A stretch of 64,000 nt of DNA from Siphonobacter curvatus (GCF_002943425.1 NZ_PTRA01000001.1:3410001-3474000); one strand, 5' to 3'. Positions 16,548 through 26,451 are shown, counted from the first letter of the stretch. Notes: generated from the letters alone by a model not told the origin. Translations and numbers: made by a program.

Positions 16548-17732
16548 ATGGTTTCTTTCCGTACCCCCTGTTTACTGGCTCTTTTCTTGCTGGTGGTCGC
16601 CTGTTCGCGGCCCGTTTTACACGCCCAGTCTGCTTCCAAGGTGACGCTCGGTATCGAGCGAACGAACGAGTACCTGCCCTTGCTGAAAGGGAAAAAGGTA
16701 GGTCTGGTGGTCAATCACACGTCCATATTTCCTAATCAAACGCACCTCGCCGATTCTTTGCTGGCTCTGGGCGTGCAGATTAAGACCATTTTTGGTCCCG
16801 AACATGGCTTTCGTGGCAAGGCCGATGCGGGCGAGCACGTCTCGAGTGGCGTCGATCAGAAAACTGGTTTACCCGTCGTATCCCTCTACGGCTCGAATAA
16901 GAAACCCACACCCGAACAAATCAAGGACCTCGATATTCTTCTGTTTGACATTCAGGATGTAGGAGCCCGTTTCTATACGTATACTTCTACCATGCACTAT
17001 ATTATGGAAGCGGCAGCGGAACAGGGCAAGTCGGTACTGATTCTGGACCGGCCTAATCCCAATGGTCACGTAGTGGATGGCCCCGTACTGGACCGCAAGT
17101 TTGCCTCCTTCGTCGGACTTAATCCTGTTCCCATTTCCCACGGTTGCACGGTAGCTGAACTGGCCGAGATGATCAATCAGGAAGGCTGGCTGAAAAACGG
17201 AGTCAAATGCAAGCTCGTAACGGTTCTCTGTCAGAATTATACCCATCAAACGCCCTATACCCTACCCATCGCTCCATCGCCGAATTTGCCCAACCAGCAA
17301 AGTATTCTGCTGTACCCTTCCATCTGTTTGTTCGAGGGTACGGAAATCAGTTTAGGCCGGGGTACGGATACCCAATTTCAGGTCATTGGCGGTCCTTCGC
17401 CAACGTATGGTACGTACGAATTCACCCCAGTCGATAAACCCGGAGCCATGAACCCACCCAACGAAGGCGTGCGTTGTTACGGACTAGACCTAAGGAAGGT
17501 AGATGCCTGGAAAGAAGGTTTTACGCTGAAATACGTACTGGACTTTTACGCAAAGGCTCCGGATAAAAGTAAATTCATCAACCGGCCGAAAGCCTTCGAT
17601 CAACTGGCGGGTACCGACCAGTTGCGGAAACAAATGGAAGCGGGCCTGAGCGAATCCGACATCCGGAAGAGCTGGGAGCCAGCTTTAAGTCAATACAAAA
17701 CCCTTCGAAAAAAGTACTTACGATACCCCTGA
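16548..17732 (+). CDS. DUF1343 protein, exo-beta-N-acetylmuramidase NamZ-like lipoprotein
   Basis: A 394-residue protein. NamZ enzymes release terminal N-acetylmuramic acid from peptidoglycan fragments and belong to the DUF1343 family. The N-terminus is a lipoprotein signal (LLVVACSRP, lipid on the cysteine of residue 20 or so), so it should sit in the periplasm or outer membrane. Family landmarks: KVGLVVNHTS, FGPEHGFRG and DILLFDIQDVGARFYTYTSTM in the N-terminal half, and LFEGTEISLGRGTD in the C-terminal half. The ATG at 16548 is used, not a TTG two codons earlier, because the signal peptide begins there. A VanX-like dipeptidase elsewhere in the window may act on the same cell-wall material. 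Confidence 0.9.
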   Translation: MVSFRTPCLLALFLLVVACSRPVLHAQSASKVTLGIERTNEYLPLLKGKKVGLVVNHTSIFPNQTHLADSLLALGVQIKTIFGPEHGFRGKADAGEHVSSGVDQKTGLPVVSLYGSNKKPTPEQIKDLDILLFDIQDVGARFYTYTSTMHYIMEAAAEQGKSVLILDRPNPNGHVVDGPVLDRKFASFVGLNPVPISHGCTVAELAEMINQEGWLKNGVKCKLVTVLCQNYTHQTPYTLPIAPSPNLPNQQSILLYPSICLFEGTEISLGRGTDTQFQVIGGPSPTYGTYEFTPVDKPGAMNPPNEGVRCYGLDLRKVDAWKEGFTLKYVLDFYAKAPDKSKFINRPKAFDQLAGTDQLRKQMEAGLSESDIRKSWEPALSQYKTLRKKYLRYP

Positions 17733-17744
17733 TAGCCGTTTGAG

Positions 17745-17825
17745 CAGAGGTTTAATGTTTGATAGGGTTTGAAGGTTGAGATCAAGTTTTAGACCTTATA
17801 CTTCAAACTTCCAACCTTAAACCCC
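17745..17825. repeat. Imperfect inverted repeat before guaA
   Basis: GGGTTTGAAGGTTGAGATCA (about 17764-17783) roughly mirrors the arm ending CTTCCAACCTTAAACCCC (about 17806-17824), with several mismatches. It may end the namZ transcript. Similar GTTTGAA words occur in the hairpin after guaA. Confidence 0.4.
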
Positions 17826-17883
17826 TCCCAAACGCAGAACTCTTTTTTTATCGATTCCTTACTGACCAATTGTCGGTACACAC

Positions 17884-19416
17884 ATGACTGAAAAAATTCT
17901 TATTCTCGATTTTGGCTCGCAGTATACGCAGCTCATCGCCCGCCGGGTTCGCGAGTTAAACGTGTATTGCGAAATTCATCCGTATAATCATTTTCCCGAA
18001 CTCGACGCTTCTGTGAAAGGGGTCATCCTTTCCGGTAGTCCCTGCTCGGTACGCGACGCCGACTCACCACACCCGGACTTGTCACAGTTCCGGGGTCAGT
18101 TGCCTTTGCTGGGCGTTTGCTACGGAGCCCAGCTGCTGGCTCAAACCTCAGGCGGCGAAGTAGCCCCTTCTAAAATCCGGGAATACGGACGGGCCATGCT
18201 GCATTCGGACGATGCCAACCGTTCGGTACTGTTGCAAAACCTGACGCCCGAGTCGCAGGTATGGATGTCCCACGGTGATACCATCGTAACGATTCCCGAC
18301 AACTTTACCATCATTGGCTCCACGGAAACCGTACGCGTAGCCGCTTTTAAAATTGAAGGCGAAGAAACCTACGGCATTCAGTTTCACCCCGAGGTGACCC
18401 ACTCGCTGGAAGGCAAGGAAGTACTGAAAAACTTCCTGGTGGACATCTGCGGTTGCAAGCAGGAATGGACGCCCGCTAACTTCGTGGAAGAAGTAGTTGA
18501 GCAACTCAAGGAAAAACTAGGCAATGACAAAGTAGTCATGGCTCTTTCCGGTGGCGTCGATTCTACGGTGGCCGCCATGCTGATTCACCGGGCCATCGGA
18601 CCGAACCTGTACTGTATCTTCGTGGATAACGGTCTGCTGCGGAAAGACGAATTCGAGCAGGTGTTGCATTCGTACCAGGATATGGGACTGAACATCAAAG
18701 GCGTGAACGCCAAAGAGCAGTTCTACACCGCTCTGTTTGGTCTAACCGATCCCGAAGATAAACGCAAAGCCATTGGCCGTTCTTTCATTGAAGTATTCGA
18801 TCAGGAAGCTCACCTGCTGACCGACGTAAGCTGGTTGGGTCAGGGTACGATCTACCCCGACGTGATTGAATCGGTGTCCGTGAAAGGTCCTTCCGCGACG
18901 ATTAAATCGCACCACAACGTAGGCGGCTTGCCCGATTTCATGAAACTTCAGGTCATCGAGCCCCTGCGTACCTTATTTAAGGATGAAGTACGCCGCGTGG
19001 GCCGTGAGCTAGGTATTGTGGAATCCATTTTGGGTCGTCATCCCTTCCCCGGACCGGGTCTGGCCATCCGGATTTTGGGTGATATTACGGCTGAGAAAGT
19101 AGCCATTCTCCAGGAAGTAGACGCCATTTTCATTGGCAAACTCCGGGAAAAAGGCCTCTACAATCAGGTATGGCAGGCCGGAGCCATTCTGCTGCCCATC
19201 CAGTCCGTTGGCGTTATGGGCGATGAGCGTACCTACGAACGCGTCGTGGCTCTGCGGGCCGTGGCCTCAGTAGACGGGATGACTGCCGACTGGGTACACT
19301 TGCCTTACGAGTTTCTGGCGGAAGTTTCCAACGAAATCATCAACCGGGTGAAAGGCGTAAACCGCGTCGTGTACGACATTTCTTCAAAACCCCCGGCCAC
19401 TATTGAGTGGGAGTAA
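17884..19416 (+). CDS. guaA: GMP synthase (glutamine-hydrolysing)
   Basis: Makes GMP from XMP using glutamine and ATP, the last step of guanine nucleotide synthesis; cytoplasmic. All parts are present in 510 residues: class I glutamine amidotransferase (about 1-190) with nucleophile cysteine in [10 protein letters not shown] and the HPE of QFHPEVTHS; the ATP-pyrophosphatase domain with [12 protein letters not shown] (about 221-232); and the C-terminal dimerisation domain ([12 protein letters not shown] onwards). The C-terminus ends in the conserved KPPATIEWE. The ATG at 17884 is directly followed by the conserved [17 protein letters not shown]. Two hairpins follow it. Confidence 0.98.
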   Translation: MTEKILILDFGSQYTQLIARRVRELNVYCEIHPYNHFPELDASVKGVILSGSPCSVRDADSPHPDLSQFRGQLPLLGVCYGAQLLAQTSGGEVAPSKIREYGRAMLHSDDANRSVLLQNLTPESQVWMSHGDTIVTIPDNFTIIGSTETVRVAAFKIEGEETYGIQFHPEVTHSLEGKEVLKNFLVDICGCKQEWTPANFVEEVVEQLKEKLGNDKVVMALSGGVDSTVAAMLIHRAIGPNLYCIFVDNGLLRKDEFEQVLHSYQDMGLNIKGVNAKEQFYTALFGLTDPEDKRKAIGRSFIEVFDQEAHLLTDVSWLGQGTIYPDVIESVSVKGPSATIKSHHNVGGLPDFMKLQVIEPLRTLFKDEVRRVGRELGIVESILGRHPFPGPGLAIRILGDITAEKVAILQEVDAIFIGKLREKGLYNQVWQAGAILLPIQSVGVMGDERTYERVVALRAVASVDGMTADWVHLPYEFLAEVSNEIINRVKGVNRVVYDISSKPPATIEWE

Positions 19417-19421
19417 TCATA

Positions 19422-19460
19422 CGACGAAAGCCGGAGGCTTTGCCCCGGCTTTTCGTTTTT
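19422..19460 (+). terminator. Terminator after guaA
   Basis: CGAAAGCCGG (19424-19433) pairs with CCGGCTTTTCG (19445-19455), followed by TTTTTG. Confidence 0.8.
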
Positions 19461-19514
19461 GTTAAAAAGTTTGAAACGTGTAGCTCGTATACATGCTTTC
19501 AAACTTTTTTAACG
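19461..19514. repeat. Second long hairpin immediately after the guaA terminator
   Basis: GTTAAAAAGTTTGAAA (19461-19476) pairs with TTTCAAACTTTTTTAAC (19498-19514), a 16-bp stem with one extra T, enclosing a 21-base loop. It follows the first terminator with no gap and may be a backup terminator or insulator for the next gene. Confidence 0.6.
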
Positions 19515-19594
19515 TTACAAGAAAACAGTACCTTTAATTTTCGTTTTAATCATCGTTCAATACCCACCTAATTACTCTATCTCCATCCCTCTGT

Positions 19595-20275
19595 ATGAAA
19601 AAGTTATACGCTGTCTTGTTCCTTGCGTTGAGCGTCTGGTCTTGTAAGCCCGCTGAAACCGAACCGGCAACCGCTTATGATTACTTTCCGCTTGAAAAAG
19701 GCAATTTTATCATTTACGACGTTACCCAAACGCAATACGCCCTGGCTCAGGATTCGGTACGATCGCAGTATCAGATTAAAGAACTCGTCGCGGACGCCTT
19801 TACAGGACTAGACGGCGAACCCTCCTTCCGGCTCGAACGCTACCGCCGTAATAGCCAGCAGCAGGCTTGGGCCATTGATTCCGTATGGACGGCTCGTCGA
19901 ACGCTGAATCAGGCCATTCGCACGGAAAACAATGTACCCTACGTAAAACTCTGGTTTCCGATTTACGTTAAACAAACCTGGAATGGTAACGTTTTGAATA
20001 GTAATGACCCGGACGAATACGAGGTAACTCAACTGGATGAACCGCTGAAAATCGGTACAAACGATTTTTCTAAAACGTTAACAGTCGTACAGGAGAACAA
20101 AGTATCAGCCATTGATTTAGTGAATCGTAAAGAAATATACGCCAAAGGAGTCGGACTGATTTACCGGGAACGTACGGAACTGTATTACTGCCAGTCCGGC
20201 GATTGCTTTGGTCAGAATAAAATTGATTTTGGAACTCGCTTCATTCAGCAAATATCTAGTTATGGTAAAGAATAG
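19595..20275 (+). CDS. Lipoprotein of unknown function
   Basis: A 226-residue protein with a lipoprotein signal: MKKLYAVLFLALSVWSC with the lipidated cysteine at residue 17. The mature part is rich in beta-strand patterns (YDYFPLEKGNFIIYDVTQTQY is a common opening of Bacteroidota lipoproteins of unknown role) and contains paired cysteines (YYCQSGDCFG) near the end. I do not recognise a named domain. The gene overlaps the start of the T9SS subtilase by 14 bases, so the two are almost certainly transcribed together and probably exported and used together at the cell surface. Confidence 0.75.
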   Translation: MKKLYAVLFLALSVWSCKPAETEPATAYDYFPLEKGNFIIYDVTQTQYALAQDSVRSQYQIKELVADAFTGLDGEPSFRLERYRRNSQQQAWAIDSVWTARRTLNQAIRTENNVPYVKLWFPIYVKQTWNGNVLNSNDPDEYEVTQLDEPLKIGTNDFSKTLTVVQENKVSAIDLVNRKEIYAKGVGLIYRERTELYYCQSGDCFGQNKIDFGTRFIQQISSYGKE

Positions 20276-21953
20276 AGGGCTTCGGGCTGGTTTATCGGCA
20301 CTGTTAGCGTGTGCATTTTTCTCGGTTCAGGCCCAAACGACGGCCAAGTATCTGGTCGTATTCAAGGACAAAACCAATTCACCCTACGACGTCAATCGCC
20401 CGCAAGAGTTTCTCTCCAAACGTTCCATTGAGCGTCGTTTCAAACAAAATCTGGTTGTTTCTGAACGCGACCTGCCACCTAATCCGACCTACATTCAGGC
20501 CGTTCGGGAAAAAGGAGCGAAAGTCTGGTACAAAACCCGTTGGGCCAATGGCGTACTCGTTGAATGTACCCCTCAGCAACTGGAAGAGATCAAAACCCTG
20601 CCTTTCGTGGCCGGTAATGATGGTAACGTTCCTTTGAGTGCAGTACCCGTCACCACGACGCCGGGCATTCGTAGCGGCAGCAAAGCCTGGTCGGATGACC
20701 TGCAACCGCTGGAAGCGTCGCCCCTTGCTACTACCCCAAAAAATCCCAAAGCTCTCGATTACGGGCATTCTCAAGCTCAAATTGGTCAGATGCGAGTGGA
20801 CTCGATGCACGCCCGGGGTTTCCACGGCGAAGGCATGTGGGTAGGCGTGATCGACAATGGCTTTCTGAGCGTCAACACGCAGGCGGCGTTCAAACACCTG
20901 TTTGACGAAAATCGAATTCTGGGTACCTACGATTTCGTAGCGAACAATGCCAACGTATACGATCAGGGTACGCACGGCAACAGTGTACTTTCGCTCATGG
21001 CGGCTTACCTGCCGGGTCAGCTGATTGGTACCGCTTACAAAGCCTCGTATCTGTTGCTTCACACGGAAGACAATTCCGGCGAAAAACGGCAGGAAGAAGC
21101 TTTTTGGTTAGCTGCTGCCGAATACGCTGATAGCGTAGGCGTAGATGTCATCAATTCTTCGCTGGGATATTCAACGTTCGACAATCCGGCCACCAGCTAT
21201 ACGTATCAGGATCTGAACGGCCAGAAGGCTCTTTCGACCCGGGCCGCTAAATGGGCCGCTGAAACGGGGATTCTGGTGGTGGTTGCGGCGGGTAACGAAG
21301 GCAGCGATGCTTGGCGTTACATCACCGTACCCGCGGATGCGGATTCCATCATTACCGTAGGAGCCGTTGACTCACGCATGGCTCGGGCCAACTTTAGTTC
21401 CATCGGACCAACCGCGGATGGACGCATGAAGCCCGATTTGTCGGCGATGGGCTCCGGTAACGTGGTGATCAACGCCCTCAACGGACAGTTGGCTTCGGGC
21501 GGTGGAACTTCGTATGCCTCGCCCCTGCTGGCGGGTATGGCGACCAGTTTCTGGCAGGCGTATCCGTACCTGACCAACATGGAAGTGATTTCTTTGCTGA
21601 AACAATCGGCTCATAAGAACGAGGAACCGGACAACTTTCTGGGCTACGGTGTACCCAATTACCTGAGAGCCGAGCAAGCCGTACAGGCGTTCCGTAAGAA
21701 AGAAGGCGTACGCATTGTACCTAATCCCACGAGTGGCTCCCGCAATCCCATCGCTGAGTTGCCGTTTAACGAGCAAAACCGTACGTACGCTGTAACGCTA
21801 CTCGATACGCAGGGACGCATTTTCTGGGAAGGACAAGTTTCGGGTCGTCGGGCTGAACTCGCCATTGGATCACTTCCGATGCCTTCGGGTATGTATATGT
21901 TGCGATTCTCGCGGGACGCGGAGAACTACACGGCCCGCTGGCTGAAATGGTAG
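20262..21953 (+). CDS. Secreted subtilisin-like serine protease with T9SS sorting domain
   Basis: A 563-residue S8-family protease. After a signal peptide (about 1-25) there is a propeptide-like stretch (about 28-120, AKYLVVFKDK), then the catalytic domain: aspartate in VGVIDNGF, histidine in GTHGNSVLSLMA and serine in GGGTSYASPLLAGMA. The last 75 residues form a type IX secretion signal (VRIVPNPTSG at its start, GMYMLRFSRD near the end), so the enzyme is sent across the outer membrane by the gliding-bacteria secretion system. The ATG at 20262 is chosen because the signal peptide begins there; an upstream TTG frame would remove it. A strong terminator follows. Confidence 0.93.
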   Translation: MVKNRGLRAGLSALLACAFFSVQAQTTAKYLVVFKDKTNSPYDVNRPQEFLSKRSIERRFKQNLVVSERDLPPNPTYIQAVREKGAKVWYKTRWANGVLVECTPQQLEEIKTLPFVAGNDGNVPLSAVPVTTTPGIRSGSKAWSDDLQPLEASPLATTPKNPKALDYGHSQAQIGQMRVDSMHARGFHGEGMWVGVIDNGFLSVNTQAAFKHLFDENRILGTYDFVANNANVYDQGTHGNSVLSLMAAYLPGQLIGTAYKASYLLLHTEDNSGEKRQEEAFWLAAAEYADSVGVDVINSSLGYSTFDNPATSYTYQDLNGQKALSTRAAKWAAETGILVVVAAGNEGSDAWRYITVPADADSIITVGAVDSRMARANFSSIGPTADGRMKPDLSAMGSGNVVINALNGQLASGGGTSYASPLLAGMATSFWQAYPYLTNMEVISLLKQSAHKNEEPDNFLGYGVPNYLRAEQAVQAFRKKEGVRIVPNPTSGSRNPIAELPFNEQNRTYAVTLLDTQGRIFWEGQVSGRRAELAIGSLPMPSGMYMLRFSRDAENYTARWLKW

Positions 21954-21983
21954 GAACATCCAGCACCTAGATGTAGTACACGC

Positions 21984-22020
21984 AGAAGCCGTAAAAGCAT
22001 GACTTTTACGGCTTCTTTCA
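21984..22020 (+). terminator. Terminator after the subtilase gene
   Basis: GAAGCCGTAAAAG (21985-21997) and CTTTTACGGCTTC (22003-22015) form a perfect 13-bp stem with a five-base loop. Confidence 0.85.
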
Positions 22021-22217
22021 TGAATAAGCCACTGGAAATACTTACACATTCATTGTTCGACTTCCTTCATTATTCGAGTATAAAGTAGTACCCATTCCAG
22101 ATTGCAAAACGTCCTCCACAGCTTTGGTCTTGAGATTTGCCTGAAAAGTCGCTGACTTGAAAGTTCGCGACTGGCTTTAGTGTATCTTCATTGCAAAGAA
22201 ATCGTTTCATTCTCACT

Positions 22218-25061
22218 ATGAAAAAACTCTTACTCTTGCCTTTACTGGTCCTTACCAGTATGGCCTACGGCCAGAAAAAAGGGAAGAAACCAACTCCTCC
22301 GCCCCAACCTAAAAAAGCCCTTACGCACAGCGTGTACGACGGCTGGAAATCCATTACGTACCGTACGCTCTCCAACGATGGCGACTGGGCCATCTACACC
22401 GCTAACCCCCAGGAAGGCGATGGTAACGCGATTTTTTACGGGCTGAAAAAAAGCAAAATTGACTCCGTTCAGCGAGCCGCCGACATTCGGGTTAGCTACG
22501 ACTCGGAAGTAGCTGTCTTCAAGATTAAGCCCCAAGCGGCAGTCGTACGTGATGCCAAGCGGAAGAAGAAAAAGCGGGAAGACATGCCCAAAGATTCGCT
22601 GGGCATCTACTCGCTGAAAACGAGTCAACTGACCAAAATTCCGAAGGTTTCCTCGTTCGCTCTTCCCGAGAAAGCGGGTGGATTTGTAGCCTATCAACTG
22701 GAAACACCCGCCGCGAAACGCGATACGACGGCTCGCCGTACCAATCGCAAACCCGCTAAAAAAGAATCCGAAGAAAATGGGTATCAGCTCGTCCTGAAAA
22801 ACCTTAAATCCGGCACGCAGACTTCCTATTCCTTTGTGACGGATTATGCCTTTAGCAAAAACGGCAAACGGCTGGCGTACGTTACTACGGGTAACGACAG
22901 TACAGTAAAACTACCCGGTGTTTACGTCGTGGATCTGGCCAACGGTTCTTCGCAGAAAGTATTCGAAGCGAAAGGCAAAACCAAGAAACTCAGTTTCGAC
23001 GAAGCCGGCGACCAACTGGCTTTCGTAACCGATCCCGATACCAACGCCAAATCGCTGGTGCATTACCATCAGTTGTACTACTGGAAATCCGGTCAGGCTC
23101 AGGCTCTTAAAGTAGCGGACCAGGCCAATCAACCCGGTCCGAAAGGCTGGCTGGTGAGTGGTGATGCTCCGCTGGCTTTCGCCAAAAACGGTTCGAAACT
23201 GTTCTTCGGTACGGCTCCCGTTCCTGCGGTAGCTGATACAACGATGTTACCCGAAGAAGTGGTAAATGTAGAAGTATGGGGACCTAAAGACCGTACTTTG
23301 CAACCCCAACAGAAAGTAACCGCCGAACGCGATAAGAAACGTTCGTACACTGCCGTTTACGATCCGGCTACGAACGCCTTACGGCAACTAGCTACGACGG
23401 AAATGGACGAAATTCTGCCCGTCGCTGATGGCAATGCTGATTATGTAGTGGCTCTTTCGGATTTGAAATACTCGCACGAACACTGGGACTGGAATAGTCG
23501 TAACGATGCGTACGTAGTTTCCACGAAAGATGGTTCAAAGAAACTGATTGGTGAAAACATTCGGGGGAACATCCGCATGTCGCCCGAGGGCAAGTATGCG
23601 TACTGGTTCTCCCTGTCGGATACGGCTTGGTTTGCTCATAGCATTGCTACGGGTAAAACCGTTCAGTTGACCAAAGACCGGAAATTCGCGGACGAAGACG
23701 ACGATCATCCGGATTTCCCCCGGGGATACGGCTCGACGGGCTGGACGAAAGGCGATGCACTGCTGTATATCTACGACAAATACGACGTCTGGACGGTAGA
23801 TCCGGCGAATCCCACTAGCCTGACGCGACTGACCAAGGGTCGGGAAGTAAAGAAAACCTATCGCTTCATTAACCTTGATCCCGAAGATCGCGGTCTGGTT
23901 GATCCTTCCAAACCGCAATTGGTTCACCTTTTCGATCACACGACGAAAGCGAGTGGTTACGCTCAATGGTCGGGTTCAACGCTGACGGTACTGCACCAGG
24001 GCGATTTCGCGGCCAGTCCGATGGTAACGAAGGCCAAGAATACGAATGATCTGCTTTTCACGAAAACCACATTCCGTGAGTATCCGGACTTGATGGCCAC
24101 GGACCTGTCCTTCAAAAACATTCGGAAGATCTCCAACCTGGGCGAGCAGACGAAAGCATATCGCTGGGGTACGGTGGAAATGGTGAGCTGGGTATCGGGC
24201 GATGGTGTAACGCTACAGGGATTGCTCTACAAACCCGATGATTTCGATTCGACGAAGAAGTACCCCATGATTACGTATTTCTACGAAAAGGAATCGGATA
24301 ACATTCACAACTTCGTAACGCCCGCTCCGACCGCGAGTGCCCGTAACAACTACGCGTACTCGGTTTCCAACGGGTATATCGTATTCGTACCAGACATCGT
24401 GTATCAGGATGGTTATCCCGGTCCAAGTGCTTACAGCTGTATCATTCCGGGGGTACTGAAGTTACTGGAAAATCCCTGGGTGGACCGTACGCGGCTGGGC
24501 ATTGTAGGCCATAGCTGGGGCGGCTACCAGACGGCGTATCTGATTACGAAAACGAATCTGTTTAAGACGGCCGTACCGGGTGCTCCCGTCGCCAACATGA
24601 CGAGTGCTTACGGAGGTATTCGCTGGGGAACGGGCTTGAGTCGTCAGGCTCAGTACGAGCATACACAAAGCCGTATCGGTGGTACGCTCTGGGAGAAAAC
24701 GCAGCAATACCTCGATAATTCACCGCTGTTCTATTTACCCAACGTACAAACGCCCGCTCTGATCCTGCACAACGATGAAGACGACGCAGTACCCTGGTAC
24801 CAGGGCATTGAGTTGTACGTGGGCCTGAAACGTCTGGGTAAACCCGCCTGGATGCTCAACTACAACACGGAGAAACACGGCCTTCGCGTGCGTAAAAACC
24901 AGAAAGACTGGACCATCCGCATGTGGCAATACCTGGATCACTACCTGAAGGATGCTCCGGCTCCGCAATGGATGGTCGAGGGGTTACCCATGATTGAAAA
25001 AGGGGTGAATCAGCGACTGGAACCCGCAGCGGCCCTGCCTTCCGCAAAGGCGACGCGGTAA
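22218..25061 (+). CDS. S9-family prolyl oligopeptidase-like peptidase
   Basis: A 947-residue exported peptidase (signal peptide to about residue 18). The first two thirds form a beta-propeller with a basic insertion (KRKKKKRED, about 115-123) and WD40-like PD40 strands (FSKNGKRLAYVTTGND). The C-terminal third is the alpha/beta hydrolase with nucleophile serine in GHSWGGYQ, aspartate in HNDEDDAVPW and histidine in NTEKHGLR. Such enzymes cut short peptides after proline or similar residues in the periplasm. The ATG at 22218 is preferred to an upstream TTG because it opens the signal peptide. It is transcribed alone, and a shared terminator separates it from the cyclophilin gene. Confidence 0.93.
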   Translation: MKKLLLLPLLVLTSMAYGQKKGKKPTPPPQPKKALTHSVYDGWKSITYRTLSNDGDWAIYTANPQEGDGNAIFYGLKKSKIDSVQRAADIRVSYDSEVAVFKIKPQAAVVRDAKRKKKKREDMPKDSLGIYSLKTSQLTKIPKVSSFALPEKAGGFVAYQLETPAAKRDTTARRTNRKPAKKESEENGYQLVLKNLKSGTQTSYSFVTDYAFSKNGKRLAYVTTGNDSTVKLPGVYVVDLANGSSQKVFEAKGKTKKLSFDEAGDQLAFVTDPDTNAKSLVHYHQLYYWKSGQAQALKVADQANQPGPKGWLVSGDAPLAFAKNGSKLFFGTAPVPAVADTTMLPEEVVNVEVWGPKDRTLQPQQKVTAERDKKRSYTAVYDPATNALRQLATTEMDEILPVADGNADYVVALSDLKYSHEHWDWNSRNDAYVVSTKDGSKKLIGENIRGNIRMSPEGKYAYWFSLSDTAWFAHSIATGKTVQLTKDRKFADEDDDHPDFPRGYGSTGWTKGDALLYIYDKYDVWTVDPANPTSLTRLTKGREVKKTYRFINLDPEDRGLVDPSKPQLVHLFDHTTKASGYAQWSGSTLTVLHQGDFAASPMVTKAKNTNDLLFTKTTFREYPDLMATDLSFKNIRKISNLGEQTKAYRWGTVEMVSWVSGDGVTLQGLLYKPDDFDSTKKYPMITYFYEKESDNIHNFVTPAPTASARNNYAYSVSNGYIVFVPDIVYQDGYPGPSAYSCIIPGVLKLLENPWVDRTRLGIVGHSWGGYQTAYLITKTNLFKTAVPGAPVANMTSAYGGIRWGTGLSRQAQYEHTQSRIGGTLWEKTQQYLDNSPLFYLPNVQTPALILHNDEDDAVPWYQGIELYVGLKRLGKPAWMLNYNTEKHGLRVRKNQKDWTIRMWQYLDHYLKDAPAPQWMVEGLPMIEKGVNQRLEPAAALPSAKATR

Positions 25062-25063
25062 AA

Positions 25064-25102
25064 AGAAAAGACCGAATGGTATTAAGCCATTCGGTCTTTT
25101 GC
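25064..25102. terminator. Symmetrical terminator between peptidase and cyclophilin genes
   Basis: AAAAGACCGAATGG (25066-25079) and CCATTCGGTCTTTT (25087-25100) form a perfect 14-bp stem with A and T runs on each side. Confidence 0.9.
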
Positions 25103-25123
25103 TTTTAGGTAGTGTGCTACGCC

Positions 25124-25567
25124 TTACGCGTCGTCACGAACAATCTTTACGGACTGAATCGTATCTCCCTGACGGATGTCATCCACGATGTCCAATCCTT
25201 CAATCACCTGACCAAAAGCCGTGTGTACGCCATCGAGGTGAGCCGTGTTCGAACGGTTATGGCAGATGAAGAACTGGCTACCGCCCGTATTGGGGCCACG
25301 GTGAGCCATCGACAAGACGCCACGATCGTGACGCTGACGTTCGGCTTTCGTTTCGCAGGGAATCGTATAACCCGGACCACCCGCACCGGTACCGGTAGGA
25401 TCGCCACCCTGAATCATGAAATTAGGGATTACGCGGTGGAATTTTACACCGTTGTAGAATCCTTTTTCTGATAAATCAATAAAGTTTTTTACCGTAATGG
25501 GCGTCTCCTTTTCGAAGAGTTCAATCACCATTGTACCCTTATCGGTAAGCATTTCGGCTTTTACCAT
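25124..25567 (-). CDS. Cyclophilin-type peptidyl-prolyl isomerase
   Basis: A 147-residue isomerase that speeds cis-trans rotation of prolyl bonds in folding proteins. Family landmarks: [19 protein letters not shown] (catalytic Arg and Phe), [15 protein letters not shown], and [10 protein letters not shown] near the end. There is no signal peptide, so it is cytoplasmic. The ATG at 25567 ([11 protein letters not shown]) is preferred; a TTG 13 codons upstream would add residues that do not fit the fold. It converges on the S9 peptidase gene and shares its terminator. Short single-domain cyclophilins of this length are standard in Bacteroidota. Confidence 0.93.
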   Translation of the reverse strand: MVKAEMLTDKGTMVIELFEKETPITVKNFIDLSEKGFYNGVKFHRVIPNFMIQGGDPTGTGAGGPGYTIPCETKAERQRHDRGVLSMAHRGPNTGGSQFFICHNRSNTAHLDGVHTAFGQVIEGLDIVDDIRQGDTIQSVKIVRDDA

Positions 25568-26040
25568 TGCTTCGTACTGATTAGTTGAGACTGCGAAGTT
25601 AGGCAATTAAGTTTTCCAAAACTTCGCAAACATTGCTGCAAATCGTAGAATTTTCAGCCCGTCCCAAGGGACATATTTCCTCATTATCAGCTCGTTACAG
25701 ATTAGAAAGTGGTTAGAATTGTATTAGAATTCACTAAAACTTAAATCGGAATTAAATTTTTTAAATCTCTTTGTAAAAGGATTTATGAAACTTGGTTTTT
25801 ACGAAAATTTCATTTTTCGCGTAAAATCAGTTCAAAATTGAAGTTCGAACGAACAAAATCCAAAGTAAATCCTCGTAATGCGTACAAAAACAGACGTTTC
25901 TTTTTCATGGTATAATCCTATATTTTCTGGAAAATACTGTGAAAAATCTAATTAATTTACTATCTTTGTTTAGAGGCCATCCTCGAAAATGGTACATCTT
26001 TTTTTCAGTACCATTGAATTAGTTTTAACTGCAACAAGTC
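25568..26040. other. AT-rich gap with the promoter of the next gene
   Basis: Strongly AT-rich non-coding DNA between divergent genes. It holds the -7 element at 25961-25968 and otherwise no gene or clear structure. Confidence 0.5.
25961..25968 (+). promoter_or_regulatory. Bacteroidota-type -7 promoter element
   Basis: TATCTTTG fits TAnnTTTG exactly, 73 bases before the ATG of the next gene, in a very AT-rich setting. The upstream -33 box is not obvious. Confidence 0.55.
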
Positions 26041-26451
26041 ATGAAACGCTATATAATGACCGCTATTCTGGCCGGACTGGTCGGTGTAGCCTTTGCCCAA
26101 ACCAAACCCCGTTTAGACCACGGATACTCTACGCATAACTATAAGCACGCCAATAAAGCAGCTGTAGCTAGGCAAATACAGAATGCCGAGTCAGGGGTAA
26201 CCATCCAACGGGATGGTTCAGTACGTGAGAACATCGGATTGCAATCGACGGGAAATTATAAAATTCAGCGTCCTTACAATACCAACGGTAAACTGAATAT
26301 TCCGGCTCCTCCGGTTACGGGATACGCTACTACGGATCCCAGTCAGTCGCCAAGGAATTACAAGATGGGACGCCCCTCAATTGTTAATCCGAACGATCAG
26401 CTTAGTCGAAGTAAGAAAGATACCAATGAGATTAACGTTGGAAATGAATAA
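26041..26451 (+). CDS. Small secreted protein of unknown function
   Basis: A 136-residue protein with a signal peptide (cleavage expected after VAFAQ, about residue 20). The mature part is hydrophilic, rich in Asn, Gln, Pro and Tyr and without obvious secondary structure, and contains two related YKIQRPYN / YKMGRPSI phrases that suggest a degenerate internal repeat. I recognise no family. A very good promoter element and a strong terminator bracket it, so it is probably a short, well-expressed monocistronic gene, perhaps a surface or matrix protein. That role is inference. Confidence 0.7.
   Translation: MKRYIMTAILAGLVGVAFAQTKPRLDHGYSTHNYKHANKAAVARQIQNAESGVTIQRDGSVRENIGLQSTGNYKIQRPYNTNGKLNIPAPPVTGYATTDPSQSPRNYKMGRPSIVNPNDQLSRSKKDTNEINVGNE

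Noticed and set aside
20379-21062. A 227-codon frame antisense to the subtilase
   Set aside because: The plus-strand protein is clearly a protease with all catalytic residues.
23221-23400. Possible second gene inside the S9 peptidase on the other strand
   Set aside because: The peptidase frame is continuous with all landmark residues; opposite frames lack motifs.
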